The translations under genes were made by a program, and so were the position numbers. From Basidiobolus meristosporus CBS 931.73 (taxonomy: Eukaryota > Basidiobolomycota > Basidiobolomycetes > Basidiobolales > Basidiobolaceae), in NCBI GenBank assembly GCA_002104905.1, contig MCFE01000154.1:1-64000 (forward strand): a DNA stretch of 64,000 bases. The letters are read 5' to 3'. The first letter of the stretch is position 1, and each line of letters begins with the position of its first letter. This document shows, piece by piece, positions 35,583 through 46,205 of the stretch. A model generated the notes under the pieces. The model was given only the letters and a program-made list of their open reading frames with translations. It had not been told where the DNA came from and ran no database searches.

Positions 35583-35879
35583 TAACAGGCAATTGAGGTA
35601 GAACTGAAGTTCAATAGTAATGAATTATTTTGTCTGTTTCAAAAGTAAGAAATAATTGCAACAAGCATCAAGATGTGTTAAAAAGAGGCAATAGCCAATC
35701 TATGCACACAAAAATAGGAGGTGATAGAGTGCCCCAGGATCAGAAAGTGGGAAAATTTGCAGAGAACCAGTCAAAAGCCACTTTTGTATTCTTGTGCTGA
35801 AATGTTTTAACCAAGTTTTGGTGAGATTTGTAGTGCTATTACTTCCTAAGTCACTCTGCATGGTGCCCTGATGTGGTCA
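35583..35879. other. dispersed repeat tail
   Basis: Reverse complement of sequence at 29.58-29.8 kb. No frame. It probably belongs to the 3' end of an R unit. Confidence 0.45.
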
Positions 35880-36260
35880 ATACCTCTTAGCCACAGGACA
35901 TGGTATTTGTGATGGCCTTTTGACAGAATTGTCACCATTATTTCTCTTAGGGCTTAATATTCTGCCTTTGATAGTTGCTGCTATTCTTGCAATACCTTTA
36001 TAGCATTCCAATGCTGGCCAAAAAGCTGTTTGGTTGCTTGAATCCAGGATACTGTTCAAGGAAGAGGTCAAGTGCTTTTGGCTGGCCTTCTGTTTCTGAT
36101 GGTCCTATATTATGCTGGCCTTAAGGTGATGCTGTGATAGACTTCTTGCAGCTACTTGAATATTAGCCAACTCCTCATCATTATACTGGATGGCTTCATG
36201 GATCTTCAATGTATCTTAGCTTTTAGACATTGATATAAGCACCACAGTCTCTGCCTCTGC
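35880..36260 (-). pseudogene. R copy 3, N-terminal part only
   Basis: Minus-strand relic beginning near 36.24 kb with TLKIHEAI, continuing through KDGFIKEYFQ-type sequence in broken frames, and ending around 35.88 kb. It includes the uninterrupted ATTCTTGCAATACCTTTATAGC site that in R copy 5 holds a fold-back element. Confidence 0.55.
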
Positions 36261-36921
36261 TCTGCAGAGACTCTTAATTGCTTACTTCACAGAGAGCCTG
36301 AGTAGTCTGCTTTATTACCTTCAGTGGGCAAACTCTCAACCAGGCCTTTGTTGATTGAAGCCCTGCTTGTTGCATCTAATGTCAAAGTAAGCTGTCACCA
36401 AACTGTTCTTCTGCTGCTGATTGCAGTGTGGCTGGATTAGGGACCAGATGTCTTGGCTTTACATTTTGACAGCATAAATATGGTAGTGAGTCAAACCAAA
36501 GGGGACACAGTGTAAAATATATGTGTAAATGTGGTGCCACAGCTTTATTCCAAATGCTTATGGTGTGGTCTCCTTTGACAAATGCCATGACAAAAGCAAA
36601 AAATGACCATGTGGCTTTTGTAACAAGCTTCTGAGCTAAGAAGTAAACAGACAGCATAGGAGAAGTTACAAGGATCACAGCCAGTGTTTTACCACACAAG
36701 TTATTTACTAATTCAACATTTGCTACTTTATCAACAATAGACTTGTTCTGTTGGATAGTGCCACATAGTGCCAGCCTGTTTATAGTGCCAGATTGATCTG
36801 GAACTCTACAGCACTATCTGGCACTATAATTTCTACCATGATGCCAGTGGTATGATACAGTTACTGGTTATTTTACTCAATCTTACTTATGTTGCTCAGA
36901 ATAGTGCTTTCCTTGCTTTAT

Positions 36922-38239
36922 TTACACTTCATAATGCTCCAGAAACATTTCTCTCAGTGGATGTCTTCTTGTATGAGCATACTGTGCATTAATAAGTATC
37001 TTAACTATTTTACCTATTCTGCTGTTTTCTCCTATATATGACTTTCCTCTGTATTTACCTGCCAATATGCTGAATCTCTTCAGATATCCAAATGTGTGCT
37101 TTACCCTCACTCTGAAATGATTAAATATCTCATTGTAGAGCTTCTGCTTCCTGCTAAGCACACCATTCCTTGGCTTCCTATAAGCTGTAATACATCCTAA
37201 TCTCTGACAATCCTCTCCTATATAGGCTAAGTCTGCCATACATTTCTCCCCTTTACTGAATTCAGGATGATTCTCTACCCAGAGTGCCTTGTCATGCCTA
37301 CTTCCAGCAAATGGCCCACTAGACCAGATGATGTTACCCTCAATGTCAGACAGTGCTTGAAACCTCACACAGTGTGCCTTGTACTTGCCAGAATAAAAGT
37401 GCCTCTGCCCTCTAGAAGGTCTGTTAATCCTCACTGGGAAGGTATCCAAAATACTCCTGATATCAAACCTGTTGTCATGATCACATGACAACCATGAACA
37501 CCCATGCCAAGTTTCAGCTGCAAAGCTCAATTTCTAAGAGATTCTTTCTGGAACCTTCTACCACCTTCCAGAAAGTTCCTGACCATTCCAAACCATTGTT
37601 ACACAATGGAACATTCCATGGAAGCTTCCCATTGTATTTTTCATAGTCCACTACCATATATGGAAATACCAGGTCACATGACTTAGTCACCTGATCAGGT
37701 GACCCAATCCATTTCCCCATCCTGTCCCAGTGCCGTGTCATCTATGTCATTATCCCCAGTACTATTGCTGTGCCTCACCCCACAACCCCATTAGTATTAG
37801 CCAATATCTCTTGGCATCAGTATAACCAAAAAGTATATATAGTCCTATCCCCCCTTAAGTATTCCTCAGTCTGATAAACACAGGTCTTGAATAAACAGCC
37901 TTGCCTTGAATCCTGCCTTGCCTTGATGGTCCACACCTAAGTTCTTTCCTGCCGTGCCTAGCTTTTCCTCCTGCCTTGTGTCTATTCATAACACCTGTTG
38001 CTGAACACTCTGGGATATGGAATTCTATTGGAGCTTCTGAACCTAGTATTCCAAGCTTGCTCTAAGTCATTCATACACTCTGCAATGTGGTTCTCCATTG
38101 CTGTCAGCTGGGAATGAAAGCTTCTAGGACTTTTGTTGCCATGGATGGTGGGATGAAACCTTGTAGGGCAATAGTTCTTGTAATAGTGGAGAAGCTCAAC
38201 AAGGGATCTCTTTGAGTAGATTTGGGGTAGATGGTCCAC
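36922..38239 (-). pseudogene. PIF/Harbinger-type DDE transposase, split by a solo LTR
   Basis: Two minus-strand frames, 38239-37994 and 37472-36922, join exactly when the 521 bp LTR between them is removed (VFSNR then FDIRSILDTFPVRINRPS). Motifs: SILDTFPV (first Asp), RHFYSGKYKAH, ALSDIEGNIIWSSGPFAGS, HDKALW, MADLAYIG (second Asp) and RVRVKHTFGYLKRFSILAGK. The last normally carries the catalytic Glu as VEHTFG; here it is Lys, so catalysis is probably lost even without the LTR. The downstream piece gives 203 codons open to 36922. The N-terminal helix-turn-helix is not clearly seen. Confidence 0.8.
37473..37993 (+). repeat. solo LTR (family H), 521 bp, inserted in the Harbinger transposase
   Basis: It begins TGTCATGATCACATGAC and ends TATTCATAACA. 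CCTGT at 37468-37472 and 37994-37998 is a perfect 5 bp target duplication. A TATA element (AGTATATATAG) near 37835 and AATAAA near 37892 set plus orientation. No other copy is seen in this window. Confidence 0.85.
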
Positions 38240-38691
38240 AGTACTAGGGATAGATCTCCTCTAGTGTGTCAAAAGGAAATCCAGTGGTAGTACTGGGATT
38301 GATCAGAAAAGACCATTCAGATGAGTAAGTCATATTAAAATTGGTGGATGATTGTATGGAGGTGGTCTGAATTGATTTGGTGCAATCTGCATTATTTATC
38401 TGATTTTTAATGCATTATGATTAAATCTCCATCAATTGCCATGTATCCCATCATTGTGTAGCAAAAATCATCTGCAAACAACGCCTTGATACTTTTATTG
38501 ATGCTTTACTCATAGGTCTATAATCAAATAGGAAATCTGCAATTAATGTGATCTGATCCGTGTCAACTCAAGCCAAGATGCATCATGCATAATGTATGGA
38601 AATTCAACAATCACATTAGTTTTCTTATATATTTCATATAAGACCAGGTTGATGCCAATATACTGCTGTATAAGTATCTAAATCCATTGCT

Positions 38692-39666
38692 ATGGTCCCC
38701 ATACCAAGTCTCAACTCATCTTTAGTACAACCCAGACAAAACCCATCCCCCAGCTCACAAGCACGGTCCAGACCAGAAAAGCTGATATTGAATCCGTTCA
38801 AGTTCTTGCCAAATGATTTTAGTATGGCCCAAGTTTCTATGATGAGCCTTCATACAGATATTTGGGCACTACTGATTAATCAAGCAGAACTATATACCTT
38901 GGAGAGTTGACAAAGATGGAAGAATTTGAGTAGAAAGCTATAGCATGAGTTCTACATCAAGATGCCAGCTAATGTATGTGAGAAGATATATAACAAGACA
39001 AGTATTGAAATCAAGAATGAGCTGAGAGTGAGGGGACTTAGTGAGCTTCAGGAAGAAGAATACAGACCGCAAGCAACATCATCCAGATTGTGCCAGCACA
39101 CCTTGCTGGATTCCTTACCATCTCTTGCAACCACAGCGCACCAGCGCACATCAGTCCAGACTATGCCAACACCCTTTACCAGAATGCCCTGCATCAAGTT
39201 CACACGCATGCTTCAGAGCAAAACTACCAGAACTTGCCAAACTGCTCATTTAGACATAAGTCCATTAGCGCAGACCAAGTTGCGTCAACATGCAGCATCA
39301 TATCAATTTCAGCCAAGGGCCATCTCAATGCATCAAGTTGCACCAGTGCATGCCATTTTGCCTGACCATCAGCTAGTTACTTCTGGTGAACTGACTGATG
39401 ACCAATGTGAAGTGCCTCAGCCACCAGAGCCCTTGGCAAGTAAAAGAATGCGTCAGCCCATGGCACTCCAGGCCGGTTTGGTTGGGGCAATTCAGCGCAG
39501 CCAAGCTGCAGCATTGCACCTTTCAACTAGGAGGCAAAATACTGACTACAAATATAGAGGTAGCCAAGATGATAGTCAGCCAGGAAGTAGTATAGGTGTG
39601 CAAAGTGAGTCACTACCAAACTCTTCAGTAGTAATCCTTGTGAGAAAAAAACCCAGGAGAAGATGA
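38692..39666 (+). pseudogene. 325-codon repeat-associated frame with two stops
   Basis: A single frame from ATG at 38692 to 39666, interrupted only by TGA near 38908 and TAG near 38950. Both are where Trp fits (LES*QRWKN, RKL*HEF), so they look like G-to-A changes. The protein begins with a Ser/Pro/Gln-rich part, then WHEFYIKMPANVCEKIYNK-like sequence, then a long Gln/His/Ala-rich tail ending RKKPRRR. The 3' end of the frame is repeated at 57.10-57.25 kb. Family unknown. It may be the second protein of the Harbinger-like insertion or belong to the repeat that follows it. Confidence 0.45.
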
Positions 39667-40222
39667 TGCAATTGCTTTGAACTGCTATTATTTGCAATGA
39701 TCCCAACAACCCATTTTTTTTGCAATCCAAATCAAGCCATTGCAAATCAGTGATCATCAAATTTTTGATATAAGTAATATCAAGGCTGTCTCACATTTGA
39801 GACAGAACCCCTATAAATAAACACCCTGCATATATATACATCATCTGTCATACCAGTGCAGCTATTGGATCTGTTTCTCACATACCTGATTGCTTGCATG
39901 CTAGCTATAACACCTTGTCCAATCACTAGGATCAGGGATTTACTTGCTCAATGGGCAAAATGGGATATTTAATGGCAAATCAGGTAGCTTGTTTAGTAGT
40001 CAATAAGCCAATTAGGGGCTGCCAGCTTCAGGATACTTTTGGATCAATTAACCACTGAGATACTGTCCAATTGGAGTGATGGTAACCAAAACAATAAGTA
40101 TCAGTGTAGTTTATATAATGATACACATTTATTTCCATTTACATTGAAGAAACATATCCAAATACCGGATTTTACCTGCCATAATAGCGGTATCCAATTG
40201 CGCACATGATGCAAACATTACA
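39524..40222 (+). repeat. repeat block G, copy 1 (LTR-like part 39787-40222)
   Basis: Homologous to 57103-57789 over its whole length. The last 436 bp start TGTCTCACATTTGAGACAG and end CAAACATTACA. They carry TATATATA shortly after the start and have TG...CA ends, so they may be an LTR. The preceding part holds the 3' end of the frame that stops at 39666. Confidence 0.6.
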
Positions 40223-42450
40223 AGTTGGTGAAATCATCTATGCCAACCTCATTGTGTCAGATTGTGTCATAGTGTGCAAGATTGTCCCACATAGTGCAAA
40301 ATTGTCCAAGAACAATCCTGCCTACTGGTAGCTATAATATTGCACCTGATTGTTCTTTACAACCGCCAATTGCACTGCATGCCCTGGGATGTACAATAGA
40401 ACAAGTCTGATATCTTGCTGGCCACTTGATACTTCTATAATGGCACAATGTCACACTTGTCACCTTGTGCAAACCAAGTCAGTTGAGCTTGTGATGCCTT
40501 TGAGCTAGCCAGAGCCTTCAGAATATGGCATGCTGCATGATAGCTCTGACAAAGAAGGTTCACTGAGGGATTGTGATCATATTTCCCCTAACAACAGTAT
40601 TATGAAGGAGCCTGACAACGCCTCAATATGAGATGACAAAACACAGGTGGAAAAATGCTAAGAATGCCTTATTGAGCCAAGTGAGCCTAGTAGTCCATCT
40701 ACTGCTGAATAAAGTGATGTTGTAGCAAGAGTAGTGGCATGTTTCCCCTAATACCAGTAATGGGGGCATTTAGGATTTACTACTACTTCTTGCCAAAATC
40801 ACTCCAGGACTCAACCTACCATCTACAAGGTAGGAGGGAGCAGCCATTGTGCAGCCAGCAACATGTGATCCAAAGACCATCTTAATACCTGCATGTGTTA
40901 GCAGTTGCATGGCAAGCATATCAGAGAACCCTAACATTGCAAGATGTCCAACTTGTCAGAAATCCACCACCATAAGAGGAAAGCATTGTTCACACAGCAG
41001 ATATACTCCAGCAATGCCCCATCTGAAGAAGGTTGTGCATTACAACAAATATTGGGAAGCTATAAAGTACTGCACTCAGTATTAATCAAGCATAAACATA
41101 TCTGATATACTTGATTGCAAACATTACAAACAATTAAGAAGCAAGAGCTACTTTGAACACTAGTATGACCATGTTTTTGCCTTGAAGCTTGATGGGTGCT
41201 CATCAAAAAAGTACTTTACTGGCAAATTATACTGGCCACTGTTTCTCACCAATCTGAATATTCTGTCTATCTTACAATTTGTAAGCAGAAACTTGAGAAA
41301 GAGGGTATCTGCTAGGGCCAAAGCTACTGACTGAGAGCAATACATTTGCTATTCAACAACATCCCTATATAAATGACCAAGTTGTACATACTGTATTTCA
41401 ACCTTAATGAGCACATGAGAAACTAGGGTAACATGCAAGAATTGGAAACATATTACAGAATATCCTAGACCCAAAGTACTTCTCACAGGCTCCAGACAAT
41501 ATCTGCATGCATATGAAAATACATAAATGCAACAACTAGATGCACCACATATGTACATATATATTCAAATGGCCTTCCAGTGTCATTTCCAATTTGAGCT
41601 AATAGGCAGTATTGGGAGTCAACTGTTGACATTTTAAGTATGTTGATCCAGAAATGTATTACCTATATCAACTTGATGCATCTACAGCTATTGTGCAATA
41701 TGTTTGTGACACTGCTTGTGTGGCTATACTACTAGCACAGAGCTGAACTCATAGATCTCTGCCACATATGTTTCACTTTTCTACTCCATCTTGCTGGATG
41801 TGTGGGAATAGTAGGCATGCTATGTGTGTTGGGAGTGTACTATATAGCAGATGAGTGAAGATACAAAGCCAAGTCAAGTTGCAGCTACCACCATATCCTA
41901 GTCTCATCAAGAATATATCCTTCAAGTGTGTCATGGATGTGATGAGTTGGTACACGGAGGATAGCCAGGAAGTGGTAGAAAATACTAAACACAAATGTGC
42001 ACATGGAGGAGCGCTAGGAGGAGCTGGATAATACTGAGCACAGCTGTGCATATGTAGGCACCTATTCCTTTTATATTAAGAACCTAAGAGGCTCCATTGG
42101 GTGGATTATCAGTTTGGCAATGAATGGCCTGATTGGACACTGCAAGTAACTAATTATTACTAGGACAACTTGTCCAAGGTATGCTGGGTTTCTATTGGTA
42201 TCAAGTCAATTTCAATGCCATTCAATACAGAGCTTGTATAAATATGAGCTGTAGCACACTTGTTAGGGGTAATCAATCCAGCAGGGAGAAGGTATATATT
42301 GGCTAAATACCAAAAGGTTCTTTGCAGATATTGAGGAGTTATTCAAAGCAAAAATGGTAGCATCCAAACATATGTCTGAAAGATGCATATGTTACCAGTA
42401 ATACAAGGTAAATGGCAATTTTGCAAGTAGCACACTGAAAAGACATAAAG

Positions 42451-43037
42451 TTTAGGTGCTTGAACTATCTTAATTTTGGCAAATTTGCATTTATGTAGAT
42501 GTATGTGAGCAACTGGCCATAGTTTTTTACATATAAACTATATTTGGAACACTCTTGGTAGTAGCAGGTATGTAAATAAACAGGGGTAATTCTACAGTTA
42601 AATATATTAATGGTACAAAGAAAGGTAGAGAAATGACATACCTTTTGGTAAATTGGTCAGGTAGCATATACAAAGTAGGCCTATATTATTTGGCATTGAA
42701 TTTAACATAAACACTGTCATAATCCCAGCATACAACTGAGTAGATGGTTAATAGTTCCAAGCTTCCAGCATTATGAGGAACTCATTGTGGGATCCTGATG
42801 GTCAAATCAGATTGGCTCCACCTGCAGGACCAGAGTCAATCATTGTAGAGTTAAATCATGGGAAAAGGGAATTACAGCAAAATTACCTACTTAATGATGG
42901 ATTTTAGTGGAGTTGCTTGTTGATTGTAAGGTTGGGCTCAATGTTAGTATTTGGTAAAGGGACTTGTATAGATCTGTGCAATTGGCCATCAAGGTACAAC
43001 TGAAGTATCAACTGAAATAACTCAATTTGCATGCATG
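42451..43037. other. tail of T copy 3 and unassigned AT-rich DNA
   Basis: No frame of note. It ends at CATG (43034-43037), one side of the gypsy target duplication. Confidence 0.45.
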
Positions 43038-43405
43038 TGTTACAAGTCTTGGTATAAGAGTAGTAGAGGAATGGGGAGTTTAGCTAGTATTGTATTCACT
43101 AAAACTTGAACTGATTTTTATTGAGGTTCCAGCAGCTCCTTATATACATTTTGCCAGATCAATTGCTGACTAATTGTATTTCCTAATGTAGGTTGTGGTT
43201 GATGACTCATTTGATTGCATCATCGTCACACAATAAGATCCTACTTAATATATCTATTTCTGTCTGATAAGGATCTGCTGATTCATTTGCTGACTAATGC
43301 TACTGATTTCATAGATAATACTGATATACTGATAACCTAAACATATACTAATTGATTTGACTAAAAACTGATCTAACTTAAACATTCAAACAGCAGATCA
43401 TAACA
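43038..43405 (-). repeat. gypsy 3' LTR (368 bp)
   Basis: TGTTACAAG...CATAACA on the plus strand. It is the downstream LTR in element sense and directly follows the polypurine tract. Confidence 0.95.
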
Positions 43406-43415
43406 TTCTCCCCTA
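43406..43415 (-). other. gypsy polypurine tract
   Basis: AGGGGAGAA on the minus strand directly before the 3' LTR. It primes plus-strand DNA synthesis in LTR retrotransposons. It overlaps the integrase stop codon region. Confidence 0.8.
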
Positions 43416-44657
43416 CTAAAGTTGAGAGGGTTCTCCTGAATCTCTTTTCTTGTGATACCAATATCTTGATGGTTCAGTATTATCAGCAAGTTTTGCAAGC
43501 TTGAGTCTGTCCCTATGCACTAAGTCTTCCCAGATATTGCCTTGTTTGTCCACCAGTTGGTAAGTTGCAAATGGACATTCTCTGATGATCTTGAATGGTT
43601 GTGTCCATTGTGGCTCAAACTTCTTCCAAGTGTTGTTTCTTAGCAATACAAAGTTCCCAACTGTCAATGCTTCTGGTGCTATAGTCTTATCAAATCTCTG
43701 CTTCAACTTTTCTGCGCTTTGAGATACTTTGGTCTGTGCCTTTTGACGTCTTTGTTCCAGTTGCTGGTGTCTACTTGGCTGACTGAGTTCATCTTCTAAG
43801 GTGTCTGTAAGTTTTGGTTGTGTGAGATCTCCTGGAATCCTTGGTTCACATCCATAAACTAAGTAAAATGGTGATTGCTGGGTGGTGTTGTGTACTCTGA
43901 CTCTGCAAGCAAAGAGTGCTTGCTCTATATACTCATCCCATCTACTGACAACTCCATTTGCATATTTGGTCAGCATTTTTCCAAATAATCCATTAAACCT
44001 CTCAGTGACTCCATTAGTTCTGGGGTGATATGCCCAGGTTTTCAAGTGTCTGATCTGCTGCATTTCCAGGTAAGCCTCTAATGTCTTAGCCATAAAGTTT
44101 GCCCCTCTATCTGATAAGATCTCCACAGGGCATCCAAACTTCATCAGGATCTCATGGTAAATGAAACTTGCAACTTCTTGTTCACTGGCTATTGGTACAG
44201 CTTTAGCAACTGGCCATTTAGTGGCATGGTCAATTGCTACTCGGATCCAACGGTTGCATTTCCTGGCAGTTGGCAGTCTTCCAATAAAGTCAATTCCCCA
44301 TCTCTCAAATGGTCTTACAGGCTCCAAAGGAAAGAGTTTGGCAATTCTTTGTGGCTGGCCTTGATTGACTTGGCAGTTTGGGCATGTTTTCACTAGCTTC
44401 TCAATATCTTGTTTCATTCTGGGCGACCATGCTCTGGCTTTCACAAGGCTATAGGCTCCTTCAATCCCAAGATGTCCATATCCATTGTGTAGCTTATGTA
44501 TTAAATCCAGGCAAGCAACATAAGGACAATAGGCAATAGGGCTTCCATCAACAATTTGGTAGAGTGTTTCATTCTGTACTACAAATTTGCTGACTTCATC
44601 ACGGATTATCTTCTTGATATTATCATCCACCTCATTAGGAATGGCTTGGTCCTCCAA
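43416..44657 (-). CDS. gypsy integrase (413 codons open)
   Basis: The integrase part of the gypsy polyprotein. It starts within pol; the first Met of the open piece is not a true start because a TGA at 44681-44679 interrupts the fusion with RNase H. A zinc-binding HHCC domain reads HNGYGHLG then CPNCQ. The catalytic DDE core has WGIDFIG, ILSDRGANF and TNGVTERFNG. The C-terminal part includes LRNNTWKKFEPQW and PFKIIREC, a GPY-like module. There is no chromodomain at the end that I can see. The frame itself is intact. Confidence 0.93.
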   Translation of the reverse strand: MEDQAIPNEVDDNIKKIIRDEVSKFVVQNETLYQIVDGSPIAYCPYVACLDLIHKLHNGYGHLGIEGAYSLVKARAWSPRMKQDIEKLVKTCPNCQVNQGQPQRIAKLFPLEPVRPFERWGIDFIGRLPTARKCNRWIRVAIDHATKWPVAKAVPIASEQEVASFIYHEILMKFGCPVEILSDRGANFMAKTLEAYLEMQQIRHLKTWAYHPRTNGVTERFNGLFGKMLTKYANGVVSRWDEYIEQALFACRVRVHNTTQQSPFYLVYGCEPRIPGDLTQPKLTDTLEDELSQPSRHQQLEQRRQKAQTKVSQSAEKLKQRFDKTIAPEALTVGNFVLLRNNTWKKFEPQWTQPFKIIRECPFATYQLVDKQGNIWEDLVHRDRLKLAKLADNTEPSRYWYHKKRDSGEPSQL

Positions 44658-44678
44658 GTACTTTGGTAATAGGCTAGG

Positions 44679-45167
44679 TCAATCTGATTCATGCACCAAG
44701 CTGAGTTGTGCAACTTGATCTAATCCTGATAAGGCATCAGCAACCATGTTGTTTTTTCCAGGACAGTAGACAATCTCCAGGTCAAATTGCTGAATGTATT
44801 CACTCCATCTTGTCATTCTTCCAGAGAGTACCTTCTGAGTAAATATATACTTGAGGGAGGCATGATCAGTCTTCACAGTGTATTTGACTCCTTCAATATA
44901 GCATCCCCATGTCTTCAAACAGTGTATTATAGCAAGCATCTCCTTCTCATGGACTGGATAGTTTTGTTCTACTGAGTTCAGTTTCTTGGATTCAAAGGCA
45001 ACAGGGTAGTCCCTTCCCTTGTGTTCTTGGCTCAGCACTCAACCAATTGCATAATCTGAAGCATCTGTGCACAGAGTGAACTCTTTTCTGAAGTCTAGTA
45101 TTCTTAGGCTTGGCAGCTTAGCAAGTTCATTCTTGAGCGTCTAGAAGGCAGTCTCACAAGCTATGTC
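44679..45167 (-). pseudogene. gypsy RNase H segment with stops
   Basis: Same frame as the reverse transcriptase. It has FTLCTDASDYAIG, KKLNSVEQNYPVHEKEMLAI, KTDHASLKYIF and GRMTRWSEYIQQF. Stops interrupt it: TAG at 45143-45141, TGA at 45041-45039 and TGA at 44681-44679. The connection to the reverse transcriptase is cut by TAG at 45170-45168. Confidence 0.92.
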
Positions 45168-46205
45168 CTACTTGTAGGTATTGTCTTTCTTGAGGATATC
45201 AGTTAAAGGGGCTGCAATACTTGCAAATGACTTGACAAATCTCCAATAATAGGAAACCATTCCAAGGAAGGATCTGAGTTCTGATATGCTATGGGGCTGC
45301 TTCAAATTCTTGATAACTTCAACCTTCTTAGGGTCTAAGGTCACTCCTGTGCTAGTCACTATGTGTCCCAGGTATTCAACGTGTTCCTTAAAGAATTCAC
45401 ACTTGGCTAGCTTGCCATATAGCTTGTTCTCTCTTAGTTTCTTCAAGACCTTTTCAATGTGCACTACGTGATCCTCTTCTGTCTTGCTGTATATCAATAT
45501 GTCATCCAGGTAGACTATCACAAACTTGTCTAAGTACTCCTGAAAGACAGTCTGCATCAGCGTCATGAATGTTGCAGGGGCATTAGTGAGGCCAAAACTC
45601 ATGACTAAGTACTTGTAATGTCCATATCTGGTCCTAAATGCTGTCTTAGGAATATCTTCTGGTTTCACCCTAATTTGGTTGTATCCTGACATGAGGTCAA
45701 TCTTGCTGAAAATAGTGGCTCCATTAAGTTGGTCCAAAAGCTCATCAATCCAAGGTATGGGGTACTTATTCTTGACGGTAACTGAGTTCAGGGCTCTGTA
45801 GTCAATGCACATCCTAAGTGTTCCATCCTTCTTTTTCACAAAAAGCACTGGTGCTCCCCTGGGTGACTTGCTGGGCCTGATGTATTCTTGCTCCAATAGC
45901 CGATCAATTTGTCTCTTCATTTCCTCCAATTCCAATGTACTCATTCTGTAAGGTGTCTTGCTCACTGGAGGGCTATCTCCTGTGTCAATGGCATGATTCA
46001 CGTCTCTGACTGGTGGTAGGCTTACAAGCTCATCTGGAAACATGTCTGAATATTTCTTCAAGAGAGTCTGGACCTGCTGGGGTGCTGGGGTAGAGGAATC
46101 CTCCTGTAATACCGCCATGAGGAACATCTGGGTACCTTTTCTAAGTGCTCTACAGAACTGGGTCTTGCTAAGTTCACTTGTCTCACACACACTGGAATTG
46201 ACCAA
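45168..46205 (-). CDS. gypsy reverse transcriptase (open segment)
   Basis: 345 codons in pol frame. Motifs are [81 protein letters not shown] and the catalytic YLDDILIYS. The segment ends at TAG 45170-45168, where Gln or similar is expected. It overlaps the gag-protease frame by about 150 bases in the -1 frame. Sequence similarity to gypsy elements switches frame after NPSIN in the protease end. Confidence 0.93.
   Translation of the reverse strand: MVNSSVCETSELSKTQFCRALRKGTQMFLMAVLQEDSSTPAPQQVQTLLKKYSDMFPDELVSLPPVRDVNHAIDTGDSPPVSKTPYRMSTLELEEMKRQIDRLLEQEYIRPSKSPRGAPVLFVKKKDGTLRMCIDYRALNSVTVKNKYPIPWIDELLDQLNGATIFSKIDLMSGYNQIRVKPEDIPKTAFRTRYGHYKYLVMSFGLTNAPATFMTLMQTVFQEYLDKFVIVYLDDILIYSKTEEDHVVHIEKVLKKLRENKLYGKLAKCEFFKEHVEYLGHIVTSTGVTLDPKKVEVIKNLKQPHSISELRSFLGMVSYYWRFVKSFASIAAPLTDILKKDNTYK

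Larger units (their letters stand above)
36740..40411. mobile_element. 3.67 kb insertion with fold-back-type ends, carrying a Harbinger-like transposase
   Basis: The left end reads GACTTGTTCTGTTGGATAGTG, the same first 27 or so bases as the fold-back elements. The right end reads CAATAGAACAAGTCTG, giving a terminal inverted repeat of about 14 bp with one mismatch. T copy 4 has the empty site CAACAATATCTTGC at about 58.66 kb. Here the flanks are CAACAATA on the left and ATATCTTGC on the right, so ATA is a 3 bp duplication. Inside are a broken PIF/Harbinger transposase, a solo LTR, another frame (38692-39666) and a repeat block. The 3 bp duplication fits PIF/Harbinger. Confidence 0.65.
36270..42450 (+). 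mobile_element. T copy 3, interrupted by a 3.67 kb insertion
   Basis: Part one is 36.27-36.739 kb, matching 57.95-58.2 kb. The insertion spans 36740-40411. Part two, 40.41-42.45 kb, has the zinc-like motif IARCPTCQKSTTIRGKHCSH (frame 40849-41085), then HVFALKLDGCSSKKYFTGKL and WPLFLTNLNIL near 41.2 kb. These match the FALALDDFSL and HILINPGLPP segment of copy 1. The tail near 42.3-42.45 kb matches 59.5-59.68 kb. Many stops are present. Confidence 0.5.

Noticed and set aside
38962-39666. Host gene within the transposon region
   Set aside because: The frame continues upstream through two stops and its 3' end is repeated at 57.1 kb beside an LTR-like block, so it is repeat-derived.
44679-45170. 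Reassigned stop codons explaining stops in the transposons
   Set aside because: Host genes end naturally in TAG, TAA and TGA, and stops in the transposons include TAG and TGA mixed with frameshifts. Ordinary decay explains them.
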